NCBI GenBank assembly: GCA_964353935.1
Contig: CAYGXL010000001.1
Span: 1-47,650 of the forward strand
Reading direction: 5' to 3'
From: JAOUJD01 sp964353935
GTDB taxonomy: Bacteria; Pseudomonadota; Gammaproteobacteria; Burkholderiales; Burkholderiaceae_F
Length of the DNA: 47,650 bases
Part shown: positions 35,151 through 42,476 of the stretch, one piece after another
Position numbering within the stretch: position 1 is the stretch's first letter
How the letters are laid out: each line of letters starts with the position of its first letter
The notes under the pieces: model-generated
Told to the model about the DNA's origin: nothing
Database searches by the model: none
What the model saw: the letters and a program-made list of their open reading frames with translations, nothing else
Program-made: the position numbers and the translations under genes

Positions 35151-35930
35151 ATGGGTCTTGCGTTCTGGCGTTCGAAGAAGCGCACAGCCAACGCCGGCGG
35201 CAGGCCGGCCTCCCGTCCTCCACTTTCGCAAGACGACGACGTCGATCCACGGCTTGACCCAGCCGCGGGCTTGCGCGCGCGGGCACGCCATCGGCTGATC
35301 GGCGCATCGGCCCTGCTGCTGGCCGTCGCCATCATCGTGCCGATGGTGCTCGATCCCAACCCCAGGCCGGTCAGCGAGAACATCCCGATCGACGTTCCGA
35401 GCGAGCGCACGCCCTTCACGCCGCGCCTGTCGCTGCCGCCGGTGCCTGCCGCCGACGCCGGCACGCCTCCGCCCGACCAGGCGCCCGTTGCGGCTCCCGC
35501 CAGGGCGGAGCCGAAGGCAGACGTCCGAACCGAGACGAAGGCAGAAGCGAAGTCGGCGGCGCCGGCAGCCCAGAAACTGCCTTCCGGATCGACGGCCGCA
35601 GCCAAGTCCGAGACGAAGACAGACGAGGCGAAGCCGTCAAAGGTGGAAGTGCCGCGCAAGGCGTCCGACTCGCCCGAGACCGCCGCGCCTGCGTCGAAAG
35701 TCGGGCAGTTTGCCGTTCAGGCCGCGGCGCCGGCCAGTGAAAAGACGGCGCGCGAACTCGTCGAGCGCCTGAAGAAGGGCGGATTCACGACATACACGGA
35801 GAAGGTCGAGACCAAGGACGGCGTCCGTCATCGCGTGCGGATCGGTCCGTACGCAACGCTCGAAGACGCCGAGAAGGCGCGGGCGCGCCTGAAGGCGCAA
35901 GGCATCACCGGCAACCTGGTCCCGCTCTGA
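35151..35930 (+). CDS. SPOR-domain protein (DedD-like)
   Basis: A 259-residue bitopic inner-membrane protein. It has a short basic cytoplasmic N-terminus, one transmembrane helix (about residues 48-65), a long Pro/Ala/Lys-rich periplasmic linker (about 75-180) and a C-terminal SPOR domain (about 183-258: FAVQAAAPASEKTARELVERLKK, then RVRIGPYATLEDAEKARARLK). SPOR domains bind denuded septal glycan, so a role at the division site is likely. Position between folC and cvpA/purF matches the E. coli folC-dedD-cvpA-purF order. The gene could be called dedD by synteny, although sequence outside the SPOR domain is low-complexity. Confidence 0.9.
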   Translation: MGLAFWRSKKRTANAGGRPASRPPLSQDDDVDPRLDPAAGLRARARHRLIGASALLLAVAIIVPMVLDPNPRPVSENIPIDVPSERTPFTPRLSLPPVPAADAGTPPPDQAPVAAPARAEPKADVRTETKAEAKSAAPAAQKLPSGSTAAAKSETKTDEAKPSKVEVPRKASDSPETAAPASKVGQFAVQAAAPASEKTARELVERLKKGGFTTYTEKVETKDGVRHRVRIGPYATLEDAEKARARLKAQGITGNLVPL

Positions 35931-35937
35931 GGTGAGC

Positions 35938-36429
35938 GTGCCGACGGTCGACTGGATCATCGCCTCCGTTTTCCTGGTGTCGGTGCTCGTTGGACTGCTG
36001 CGCGGGGTGACGCGGGAGATCGTGTCGCTGGCCGGTTGGGTGCTCGGCCTGGTGCTTGCGTTCTTCTTCGCCGAGCGGGTCGGGGCCATGCTGCCGATCG
36101 AGCCTCCCACCCTGCAGACGGCGCTAGGCGCGCTGTTGATCCTCTCGGGCGTGCTGGTCCTTGCCGCGCTGCTCGGTGCATTGCTCAGGGCGTTGATGAC
36201 GGCGGTTAAGCTGTCGACGCTCGATCGCCTGCTCGGTGCAGTCTTCGGCTTCGCGCGTGCCGCGCTGGTGCTCGGGGCTGCGATCCTGCTGGCGAGCGGC
36301 ACGCCCGTGCCCGAGGCGGGATGGTGGAAACAGTCCATGTTGTTGCCCTGGCTGCAGGCGGGCGTAGCATTCGCTTCACCGTTGTTGCCGGAATCGCTCG
36401 ATCGCCTGCGCGGGCTGGCGCAGGGCTGA
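35938..36429 (+). CDS. cvpA: CvpA family membrane protein
   Basis: A 163-residue inner-membrane protein with four helices. The opening PTVDWIIASVFLVSVLVGLLRGVTREIVSLAGWV is the CvpA signature. CvpA is required for colicin V production in E. coli and is more generally linked to envelope homeostasis. I place the start at GTG 35938, which gives MPTVDW and follows GAGGTGA by a suitable distance; GTG at 35932 would add two residues. The C-terminal 40 residues end in a soluble PLLPESLDRLRGL helix. Located seven bases after the SPOR gene and 12 before purF. Confidence 0.93.
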   Translation: MPTVDWIIASVFLVSVLVGLLRGVTREIVSLAGWVLGLVLAFFFAERVGAMLPIEPPTLQTALGALLILSGVLVLAALLGALLRALMTAVKLSTLDRLLGAVFGFARAALVLGAAILLASGTPVPEAGWWKQSMLLPWLQAGVAFASPLLPESLDRLRGLAQG

Positions 36430-36441
36430 GGGGAGAAGACC

Positions 36442-37959
36442 ATGTGCGGCATCGTCGGAGTCGTTGCGACGGGACCGGTGAACCAGTTGCTCTATGACTC
36501 GCTGCAACTGCTGCAGCACCGTGGTCAGGATGCGGCGGGCATCGCGACGGGGCAGGGCAGTTCGTTCGCGATGTGGAAGGGCAACGGCATGGTGCGCGAG
36601 ATCTTCCGCACGCGGAACATGCGCAACCTGGTCGGCAACGTCGGCATCGCCCACGTCCGTTACCCGACGGCGGGTTCCGCGAGCAACGTCGAGGAAGCGC
36701 AGCCGTTCTACGTCAACGCGCCGTTCGGCATCACCCTGGGGCACAACGGCAACCTGACGAACACGGAGCAGCTGAAGAGCGAGATGTTCCGCATCGACCG
36801 GCGGCACATCAACACCAGTTCCGATTCCGAAGTCCTGCTGAACGTGCTCGCGCACGAGCTGCAGGAGGGCACGAGTTCGTACACGCTCGATCCCGCGACC
36901 ATCTTCGGCGCGGTCGCCGGCCTGCACCGCCGCGTGCGCGGCGCGTATGCGTGCGTCGCGCACATCGCCGGCCACGGCATCGTCGCGTTCCGCGATCCGT
37001 TCGGCATCCGCCCGCTGTGCTACGGCATCAACGAGACGGACGCGGGCACCGAGTACCTGGTGGCGAGCGAGTCGGTGGCGCTCGAGGGACTCGGGTTCAA
37101 GTTCGTTCGCGACGTCGCGCCGGGCGAGGCCATCTTCATCGACATCGACGGCAACTTCTACTCGCAGCAGTGCGCCGAGAAGGCGTCGCTGAATCCCTGC
37201 ATCTTCGAGTACGTTTACTTCGCGCGTCCGGATTCCGTGATGGACGGGGTCAGCGTGTACGGTTCGCGCCTGAAAATGGGAGAGCACCTGGCGGAGAAGG
37301 TCGAGCGGCAGTTTCCGCTCGGCGACATCGACGTCGTGATGCCGATTCCCGACACCTCGCGCCCGGCGGCCATGCAGCTCGCCATGAAGCTGGGGCTGAA
37401 GTTCCGCGAAGGCTTCTTCAAGAACCGCTACGTGGGCCGCACCTTCATCATGCCGGGCCAGGCCGTGCGCCGCAAAAGTGTCCGGCAGAAGCTCACGACG
37501 CTGCCCGCGGAGTTCAAGGGCAAGAACGTTCTGCTCGTCGACGATTCCATCGTGCGCGGGACCACCTCGCGCGAAATCGTCCACATGGCCCGCGAATCGG
37601 GAGCCAACAAGGTCATCTTCGCTTCGGCGGCGCCGCCCGTGCGCTACCCCAACGTCTACGGAATCGACATGCCGACCCGCAGCGAGCTCATCGCGCACGG
37701 CCGGTCGGACGAGGAGATCCAGCGGATGATCGAGGCCGACGGCCTCGTCTACCAGGACATCGAGGCGATGAAGCGCTCGGTGCAGGAACTGGGACCGCAC
37801 CTGAAGAGCTTCGAGGCGAGCTGCTTCGACGGCGTCTACATCACCGGCGACGTCACGCCCGAGTATCTCGATCGGCTCGAAGCGGCACGCGAACTCGCGG
37901 CCGGCAGCGACGGCGAGCCGAAGTCGCAGCTGAACCTGAACCTGGCGGGCGCCGATTAG
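36442..37959 (+). CDS. purF: Amidophosphoribosyltransferase
   Basis: Committing step of purine synthesis: PRPP plus glutamine to phosphoribosylamine. The 505-residue protein starts MCGIVGVV, so cysteine 2 becomes the N-terminal glutaminase nucleophile without a propeptide. Also seen are LLQHRGQDAAGI, HVRYPTAGSAS, LGHNGNLTN, and the phosphoribosyltransferase PRPP loop VLLVDDSIVRGTTSREIV (about residues 363-380). ATG at 36442 follows GAGGGGAGAAG. Ends the operon at 37959, directly before the metZ riboswitch. Confidence 0.97.
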   Translation: MCGIVGVVATGPVNQLLYDSLQLLQHRGQDAAGIATGQGSSFAMWKGNGMVREIFRTRNMRNLVGNVGIAHVRYPTAGSASNVEEAQPFYVNAPFGITLGHNGNLTNTEQLKSEMFRIDRRHINTSSDSEVLLNVLAHELQEGTSSYTLDPATIFGAVAGLHRRVRGAYACVAHIAGHGIVAFRDPFGIRPLCYGINETDAGTEYLVASESVALEGLGFKFVRDVAPGEAIFIDIDGNFYSQQCAEKASLNPCIFEYVYFARPDSVMDGVSVYGSRLKMGEHLAEKVERQFPLGDIDVVMPIPDTSRPAAMQLAMKLGLKFREGFFKNRYVGRTFIMPGQAVRRKSVRQKLTTLPAEFKGKNVLLVDDSIVRGTTSREIVHMARESGANKVIFASAAPPVRYPNVYGIDMPTRSELIAHGRSDEEIQRMIEADGLVYQDIEAMKRSVQELGPHLKSFEASCFDGVYITGDVTPEYLDRLEAARELAAGSDGEPKSQLNLNLAGAD

Positions 37960-37967
37960 GCATCGGG

Positions 37968-37973
37968 TATCAT
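37968..37973 (+). promoter_or_regulatory. Possible -10 element of metZ
   Basis: TATCAT ten bases before the riboswitch P1 stem, so a transcript would begin right at the aptamer. The -35 would lie in the last codons of purF and is not obvious. Confidence 0.35.
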
Positions 37974-37982
37974 CCTTCACAT

Positions 37983-38034
37983 CGCGCCGATTTGAATTTC
38001 AGCTTGCGGGCGCTTAACAAATACGGCTAAAGCG
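37983..38034 (+). promoter_or_regulatory. SAM-II riboswitch aptamer upstream of metZ
   Basis: The stretch matches the compact SAM-II (metA-type) H-type pseudoknot. P1 is GCGCC (37984-37988) with GGCGC (38009-38013). The pseudoknot pairs ATTTG (37990-37994) with CAAAT (38018-38022). The conserved elements GATTTG, GCTTGC (38002-38007), CTTAACAA and GCTAAAG (38026-38032) are all in the correct order and spacing. SAM-II riboswitches repress methionine genes when S-adenosylmethionine is abundant. Here the aptamer is followed by a terminator, so control is probably by transcription attenuation. Confidence 0.9.
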
Positions 38035-38044
38035 AGCAGACGAG

Positions 38045-38075
38045 ACCCGCTGCGCTTTGGCCCAGCGGGTTTTTT
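38045..38075 (+). terminator. Intrinsic terminator between SAM-II aptamer and metZ
   Basis: An 8-bp stem (ACCCGCTG at 38045-38052 and CAGCGGGT at 38063-38070) with a 10-base loop ends in a run of six T (38070-38075). The metZ ATG begins at 38077, one base after the T-run, leaving no room for a normal ribosome site. It can serve both as the riboswitch expression platform and as the end of the purF operon. Confidence 0.85.
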
Positions 38076-38076
38076 C

Positions 38077-39276
38077 ATGTCCGAACCATTCGACTTCGAC
38101 ACGCGCGCGGTGCGCGCCGGCACCGAGCGCTCCGCGTTCAACGAGCACAGCGAGGCGCTGTTCCTCACTTCGAGCTTCGTGTTCGGGAGCGCGGCGCAGG
38201 CGGCGGCGCGGTTCTCGGGCGCCGAGCCCGGCTACGTCTACTCGCGCTTCAGCAACCCGACCGTCTCGATGTTCGAGCGGCGGCTGGCCTCCCTCGAAGG
38301 GGCCGAGGACTGCCTCGCCACCTCGTCGGGAATGGCAGCGCTGATGGCGACCTGCCTGGCCGTCCTGAAGGCGGGCGACCACGTGATCTGCGCGGCCAAT
38401 GTCTTCGGCGCCACGGTGCAGCTCTTCTCGACCGTCCTGGCGCGCTTCGGCGTCGAGGTTACCTATGTCCGTGCCACCGATCCCGCCGCCTGGCGAGCGG
38501 CGGCGACGCCGCGCACGCGACTGCTGTTCTGCGAGACCCCGTCCAATCCCCTGATGGAGATCGTCGACCTCGCCGCGTTTGCGAAGATCGGACGGGAGAT
38601 CGGCGCAGTGACCGTCGTCGACAACTGCTTCTGCACGCCGGTCGCGCAGCGCCCGCTGGAGTTCGGGGTCGACGCCGTGATGCACTCGGCGACCAAGTAC
38701 CTCGACGGGCAGGGACGCGTCGTCGGCGGCGCCGTGCTCGGGTCGAAGGCGCTGATCCGCGACCAGGTGCTGCCGGTCCTGCGCACGACCGGTCCGAGCC
38801 TGTCGGCATTCAACGCGTGGGTGCTGCTGAAAGGACTGGAGACGCTGTCGGTGCGGATGCGCGCCCAGAGCACTTCGGCACAGCAGCTTGCCGAGTGGCT
38901 GGAACAGCAGCCCGGCGTGGAGCGCGTGCACTTCCCGGGCCTGGCGTCGCATCCGCAGGCGGCGCTTGCGGCGCGGCAGCAGTCGCTCCCCGGAGCCGTG
39001 CTCGCCTTCGACGTCGGCGGCGCGTCTCCCGAAGAGCAGCGCGCGCGTGCCTGGCGCCTGATCGACGGCGTGCGGATCATGTCCATCACCGCAAACCTCG
39101 GTGACACGCGCACCACGATCACGCATCCGGCGACCACGACGCACGGGCGGCTCAGCCCGGAGGCGCGTGAACGCGCGGGCATCACCGAAGGGCTCGTTCG
39201 GATTGCCGTTGGTCTCGAATCGATCGCGGACCTGAAGGCCGACCTCGCCGGCGCCTTGTCCCTTCGGTTGACCTGA
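38077..39276 (+). CDS. metZ: O-succinylhomoserine sulfhydrylase
   Basis: PLP enzyme (399 residues) converting O-succinylhomoserine and sulfide to homocysteine. The start FDFDTRAVRAGTERSAFNEHSEALFLTSSF is typical of MetZ rather than MetB or MetY. Other landmarks are YSRFSNPTVSMFERRLASLEGAE, SSGMAALMATCLA, FCETPSNPLMEIVD, and the PLP lysine in HSATKYLDGQGRVVGG (about residue 206). The ATG at 38077 follows immediately on a terminator T-run; no Shine-Dalgarno is present, yet the conserved N-terminus requires this start. Under SAM-II riboswitch control. A metY gene elsewhere in the window encodes the acetylhomoserine counterpart. Confidence 0.94.
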   Translation: MSEPFDFDTRAVRAGTERSAFNEHSEALFLTSSFVFGSAAQAAARFSGAEPGYVYSRFSNPTVSMFERRLASLEGAEDCLATSSGMAALMATCLAVLKAGDHVICAANVFGATVQLFSTVLARFGVEVTYVRATDPAAWRAAATPRTRLLFCETPSNPLMEIVDLAAFAKIGREIGAVTVVDNCFCTPVAQRPLEFGVDAVMHSATKYLDGQGRVVGGAVLGSKALIRDQVLPVLRTTGPSLSAFNAWVLLKGLETLSVRMRAQSTSAQQLAEWLEQQPGVERVHFPGLASHPQAALAARQQSLPGAVLAFDVGGASPEEQRARAWRLIDGVRIMSITANLGDTRTTITHPATTTHGRLSPEARERAGITEGLVRIAVGLESIADLKADLAGALSLRLT

Positions 39277-39288
39277 ATAGTCGGGATT
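39264..39288 (+). promoter_or_regulatory. IscR type-1-like site overlapping the -35
   Basis: By hand alignment 17 of 25 positions fit the published E. coli IscR type-1 consensus, including GAC, the central AT-rich spacer and AGTCGGG. It covers the -35 hexamer of the isc promoter. Confidence 0.6.
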
Positions 39289-39296
39289 AGTACAAT
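39268..39296 (+). promoter_or_regulatory. Sigma-70 promoter of the isc operon
   Basis: TTGACC (39268-39273), a 17-base spacer and TACAAT (39291-39296). This is the best consensus promoter in the window. The leader to the iscR ATG at 39376 is about 72 bases. Confidence 0.85.
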
Positions 39297-39304
39297 CCCG
39301 ACTA
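39278..39304 (+). repeat. Perfect 11-bp inverted repeat across the isc promoter
   Basis: TAGTCGGGATT (39278-39288) and AATCCCGACTA (39294-39304) are exact reverse complements separated by five bases. The arms are the inner halves of two neighbouring IscR sites and flank the -10 hexamer. Confidence 0.8.
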
Positions 39305-39318
39305 AATTAATCGGGAAT
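39294..39318 (+). promoter_or_regulatory. IscR type-1 site at the -10/start region
   Basis: 21 of 25 positions match the E. coli type-1 consensus by hand alignment (CCCGACTAAATTAATCGGG core). It covers the end of the -10 and the expected transcription start, so [2Fe-2S]-IscR binding here should block RNA polymerase. Confidence 0.8.
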
Positions 39319-39375
39319 TTTCCGGGCCGACGAAAGTCTGACCTTCCGACCCCCTCCCAACAGGCGAAACCACCG

Positions 39376-39885
39376 ATGAGACTGACCACGAAAGGCCGTT
39401 TTGCAGTGACGGCAATGATCGACCTGGCCCTGCGGCAGCACAACGGCCCGGTGACGCTGGCGGGCATCAGCCAGCGCCAGCGGATCTCGCTGTCCTACCT
39501 GGAACAGCTGTTCGGCAAGCTGCGGCGCCATCAGCTCGTCGAGAGCACCCGCGGCCCCGGCGGCGGCTACACGCTCGGTCGCCCGGCGAAGGACCTGACT
39601 GTCGCGGACATCATCTTTGCGGTGGACGAGCCGCTGGATGCGACGCAGTGCGGCGGCAAGGAGAACTGCCACGACGACCAGCGCTGCATGACGCACGACC
39701 TCTGGGCGAACCTCAACGCGAAGATGGTCGAGTACCTCGACTCCGTGAACCTGGCCGACCTGGTCGAGCAGCAGAGGCAGCACATGGCCGCGGCGGGGCG
39801 CAGCGTTTCCCCCTCGGTCCTGCACGATAATCGGGGGCGGCAGCGGCCCGCCATCGACCAGAAGAACGAGCCCGTGCTGACGTAA
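39376..39885 (+). CDS. iscR: Fe-S cluster assembly transcriptional regulator
   Basis: Rrf2-family regulator of 169 residues that senses [2Fe-2S] status and represses its own operon when loaded. A winged-helix N-terminus (MRLTTKGRFAVTAMIDLALRQ, then SQRQRISLSYLEQLFGKLRRHQLVES) binds DNA. The cluster ligands are the three cysteines of CGGKENCHDDQRC (about residues 92, 98 and 104) plus the nearby histidine. The C-terminal 35 residues are a disordered tail. First gene of the isc operon, with two matching binding sites in front of it, which fits autoregulation. Confidence 0.96.
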   Translation: MRLTTKGRFAVTAMIDLALRQHNGPVTLAGISQRQRISLSYLEQLFGKLRRHQLVESTRGPGGGYTLGRPAKDLTVADIIFAVDEPLDATQCGGKENCHDDQRCMTHDLWANLNAKMVEYLDSVNLADLVEQQRQHMAAAGRSVSPSVLHDNRGRQRPAIDQKNEPVLT

Positions 39886-39898
39886 GGAACAGGGAGAA

Positions 39899-41107
39899 AT
39901 GCAGCTTCCCATCTACCTCGATTACTCCGCGACCACGCCGGTCGACCCGCGCGTCGTCGACGCAATGGTCCCGTGGCTCCGCAACCACTTCGGCAACCCG
40001 GCCTCGCGCAGCCATGCGTTCGGCTGGGAAGCGGAGAAGGCGGTCGAAAACGCACGCGCCCAGGTCGCCGCGCTCGTCAACTGCGATCCCCGCGAGCTGA
40101 TCTGGACGTCGGGCGCGACGGAGTCGATCAACCTCGCGATCAAGGGCGTTGCCCACTTCAACAAGGACAAGGGCAAGCACCTCGTCACGGTGAAGACCGA
40201 GCACAAGGCCACGCTCGACACGATGCGCGAACTGGAGCGCGAGGGCTTCGAGGTCACGACCATGGACGTCGAGCCCGACGGCCTGCTCGACCTGGCGAAG
40301 CTCGAGGCCGCGCTTCGCCCCGACACGATCCTGGTGTCGGTGATGTTCGTGAACAACGAGATCGGCGTCATTCAGGACATCCCGGCGCTCGGCGACATGT
40401 GCCGCGCTCGCGGGATCGTGTTCCACGTCGACGCGGCGCAGGCGACCGGCAAGGTCGTCGTCGACCTGCAGCAGCTGAAGGTCGACCTGATGTCGTTCTC
40501 GGCGCACAAGACCTACGGCCCGAAGGGCATCGGGGCGCTGTTCGTTCGCCGCAAGCCGCGCGTGCGCCTCGAGGCGCAGATGCACGGCGGCGGCCACGAG
40601 CGCGGCTTGCGCTCCGGCACGCTGCCCACGCACCAGATCGTGGGCATGGGCGAGGCGTTCCGGATCGCGAAGGACGAGATGGCGACCGAGAACGAGCGGA
40701 TCCGCATGCTGCGTGACCGGCTCTGGGCCGGACTCTCGAAGATCGAGCAGGTGTACCTGAACGGCGACTGGGATCACCGCGTTCCGCACAACCTGAACGT
40801 GAGTTTCAATTTCGTCGAGGGCGAGAGCCTGATCATGGCGATCAAGGACGTCGCGGTGTCGTCCGGCTCGGCCTGCACGTCGGCGAGCCTGGAGCCGTCT
40901 TACGTCCTGCGCGCGCTCGGCCGCAGCGACGAACTCGCGCACAGCTCGATCCGCTTCAGCGTCGGCCGCTTCACCACCGAAGAAGAGATCGACTACACCG
41001 TGCAGCTCCTCACGCGCCAGGTCGCGCGGCTGCGCGAGATGTCGCCGCTGTGGGAGATGTACAAGGACGGCATCGACCTGAACACGGTCCAGTGGGCGGC
41101 GCATTGA
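39899..41107 (+). CDS. iscS: Cysteine desulfurase
   Basis: PLP-dependent enzyme of 402 residues that removes sulfur from cysteine and hands it to IscU and other acceptors. The N-terminus QLPIYLDYSATTPVDPRV, WTSGATESINLAIKG, HVDAAQATGKVVVDL, the PLP lysine in FSAHKTYGPKGIGAL (about residue 204) and the catalytic loop cysteine in SSGSACTSASLEPSYVLRALG (about residue 326) are all intact, as is the C-terminal region after MSPLWEMYKDGIDL that docks IscU. ATG at 39899 follows AGGGAG. Confidence 0.97.
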   Translation: MQLPIYLDYSATTPVDPRVVDAMVPWLRNHFGNPASRSHAFGWEAEKAVENARAQVAALVNCDPRELIWTSGATESINLAIKGVAHFNKDKGKHLVTVKTEHKATLDTMRELEREGFEVTTMDVEPDGLLDLAKLEAALRPDTILVSVMFVNNEIGVIQDIPALGDMCRARGIVFHVDAAQATGKVVVDLQQLKVDLMSFSAHKTYGPKGIGALFVRRKPRVRLEAQMHGGGHERGLRSGTLPTHQIVGMGEAFRIAKDEMATENERIRMLRDRLWAGLSKIEQVYLNGDWDHRVPHNLNVSFNFVEGESLIMAIKDVAVSSGSACTSASLEPSYVLRALGRSDELAHSSIRFSVGRFTTEEEIDYTVQLLTRQVARLREMSPLWEMYKDGIDLNTVQWAAH

Positions 41108-41140
41108 CGCCCGTGCGTACACGTATCTAAGAGGCTACTC

Positions 41141-41551
41141 ATGGCATACAGCACCAAGGTCATCGATCACTACGAGAACCCGCGCAACGTCGGCTCCTTC
41201 GACAAGGGCGACGACGGCGTCGGCACCGGCATGGTCGGAGCGCCGGCCTGCGGCGACGTGATGAAGCTGCAGATCAAGGTCAACGAGCAGGGCGTCATCG
41301 AGGACGCGCGCTTCAAGACCTACGGCTGCGGCTCGGCCATCGCTTCGTCGTCGCTCGTGACCGAGTGGGTCAAGGGCAAGACCCTGGACGAGGCGGGCAC
41401 GATCAAGAACACCCAGATCGCCGAGGAACTGGCCTTGCCGCCCGTCAAGATCCACTGCTCGATCCTCGCCGAGGATGCGATCAAGGCGGCGATCGACGAC
41501 TACCGCAGGAAGCAAGGCGCGTCGCAGACTGCCGAGCCCAGGGCGGCATAG
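41141..41551 (+). CDS. iscU: Iron-sulfur cluster scaffold protein
   Basis: Scaffold on which [2Fe-2S] clusters are built before transfer by HscA/HscB; 136 residues. The three cluster cysteines are in GAPACGDVM (about 37), TYGCGSAIASSSL (about 63) and KIHCSILAEDAI (about 106). The HscA recognition motif LPPVK lies just before the last cysteine. The C-terminus carries about eight extra residues after the usual end. AAGAGG upstream of the ATG. Confidence 0.97.
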   Translation: MAYSTKVIDHYENPRNVGSFDKGDDGVGTGMVGAPACGDVMKLQIKVNEQGVIEDARFKTYGCGSAIASSSLVTEWVKGKTLDEAGTIKNTQIAEELALPPVKIHCSILAEDAIKAAIDDYRRKQGASQTAEPRAA

Positions 41552-41571
41552 AAAACGAGGGGAGAGCGGAA

Positions 41572-41895
41572 ATGGCTGTCACGATGACAGAGCGCGCGGC
41601 GAAGCACGTCGCCGGCTTCATCGAGAAACGTGGCAAGGGCGTCGGCCTGCGGCTGGGCGTGCGCACGACCGGTTGTTCCGGCATGGCATACAAGCTGGAG
41701 TACGCGGACGCGCCGCAGCCCGAGGACCAGCAGTTCGAAAGCCACGGGTTGCGCATCTTCGTGGATCCGAAGAGCATGGCGTATCTCGACGGCACCGAAC
41801 TCGACTTCGTGCGCGAAGGGCTGAACGAAGGCTTCAAGTTCAACAACCCGCAGGAAAAGAACCGCTGCGGCTGCGGCGAGTCCTTCAACGTCTGA
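41572..41895 (+). CDS. iscA: A-type iron-sulfur carrier protein
   Basis: A 107-residue A-type carrier delivering Fe-S clusters to apo-proteins. It starts MAVTMTERAAKHVAGFI and has the three conserved cysteines in RTTGCSGMAY (about 35) and NRCGCGESFNV (about 99 and 101). The ATG at 41572 follows GGGGAGAG; the frame continues open upstream but that part mirrors iscU. Twenty bases separate it from iscU. Confidence 0.96.
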   Translation: MAVTMTERAAKHVAGFIEKRGKGVGLRLGVRTTGCSGMAYKLEYADAPQPEDQQFESHGLRIFVDPKSMAYLDGTELDFVREGLNEGFKFNNPQEKNRCGCGESFNV

Positions 41896-41903
41896 TCCAC
41901 CGG

Positions 41904-41920
41904 CGGCGCCTTTCGCGCCG
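41904..41920 (+). repeat. Short hairpin between iscA and hscB
   Basis: CGGCGC (41904-41909) and GCGCCG (41915-41920) with loop CTTTC, in the 29-base gap and four bases before the hscB ATG. No T-run; it may tune hscB translation or mRNA stability. Confidence 0.4.
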
Positions 41921-41924
41921 TCCC

Positions 41925-42476
41925 ATGGCAGTGCCCGACGGCATGTCCCATCCGGACCACTTCGAACTCTTCGGCCTGGCGCCTCGCTTCGCGATCGACC
42001 TCGACGCGCTGGAGCGCGCGTACAGGGACGTCCAGTCGCGTGTGCACCCCGACCGCTTCGCGTCCGGGACCGCGGCGGAGCGCCGCGTCGCCATGCAGTG
42101 GGCGACCCGCGCCAACGAGGCTTACTCGACGCTGCGCTCGCCGCAGAAGCGTGCCGCCTACCTGGTCGAGCGCGCGGGCGTGCCGATCAATGCCGAGACG
42201 AACACCGCGATGCCGCCGGCCTTCCTGATGCAGCAGATGGAGTGGCGCGAGGTGCTCGACGACGCGCGGGGCAACCCCGCGGCGGTGGACGACGTGCGAA
42301 GGACCATGAACGGCGAGCGCGAAGAACTGCTCGCCGCCATCGAGCGCGCGATCGACGAGACGCGGGACCACGCGCAGGCCGCCTCGCTCGTGCGCCAGTT
42401 GATGTTCATCGACCGCTTCGCTTCCGAGATCGGCCAGGCCGATGAAGCGATGCACGCCCCCCGGGCCTCCGCCTGA
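41925..42476 (+). CDS. hscB: Fe-S biogenesis J-protein co-chaperone
   Basis: Co-chaperone (183 residues) that brings IscU to the Hsp70 HscA. The J-domain covers about residues 7-80, with HFELFGLAPRFAIDLDALERAYRDVQ and the essential HPD in SRVHPDRFA (about residue 44). The C-terminal three-helix bundle, which binds IscU, includes PPAFLMQQMEWREVLDDA. ATG at 41925 is chosen; ATG at 41943 (MSHPDHFELF) is also possible and closer to the usual family N-terminus. The stop overlaps the hscA start. Confidence 0.95.
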   Translation: MAVPDGMSHPDHFELFGLAPRFAIDLDALERAYRDVQSRVHPDRFASGTAAERRVAMQWATRANEAYSTLRSPQKRAAYLVERAGVPINAETNTAMPPAFLMQQMEWREVLDDARGNPAAVDDVRRTMNGEREELLAAIERAIDETRDHAQAASLVRQLMFIDRFASEIGQADEAMHAPRASA

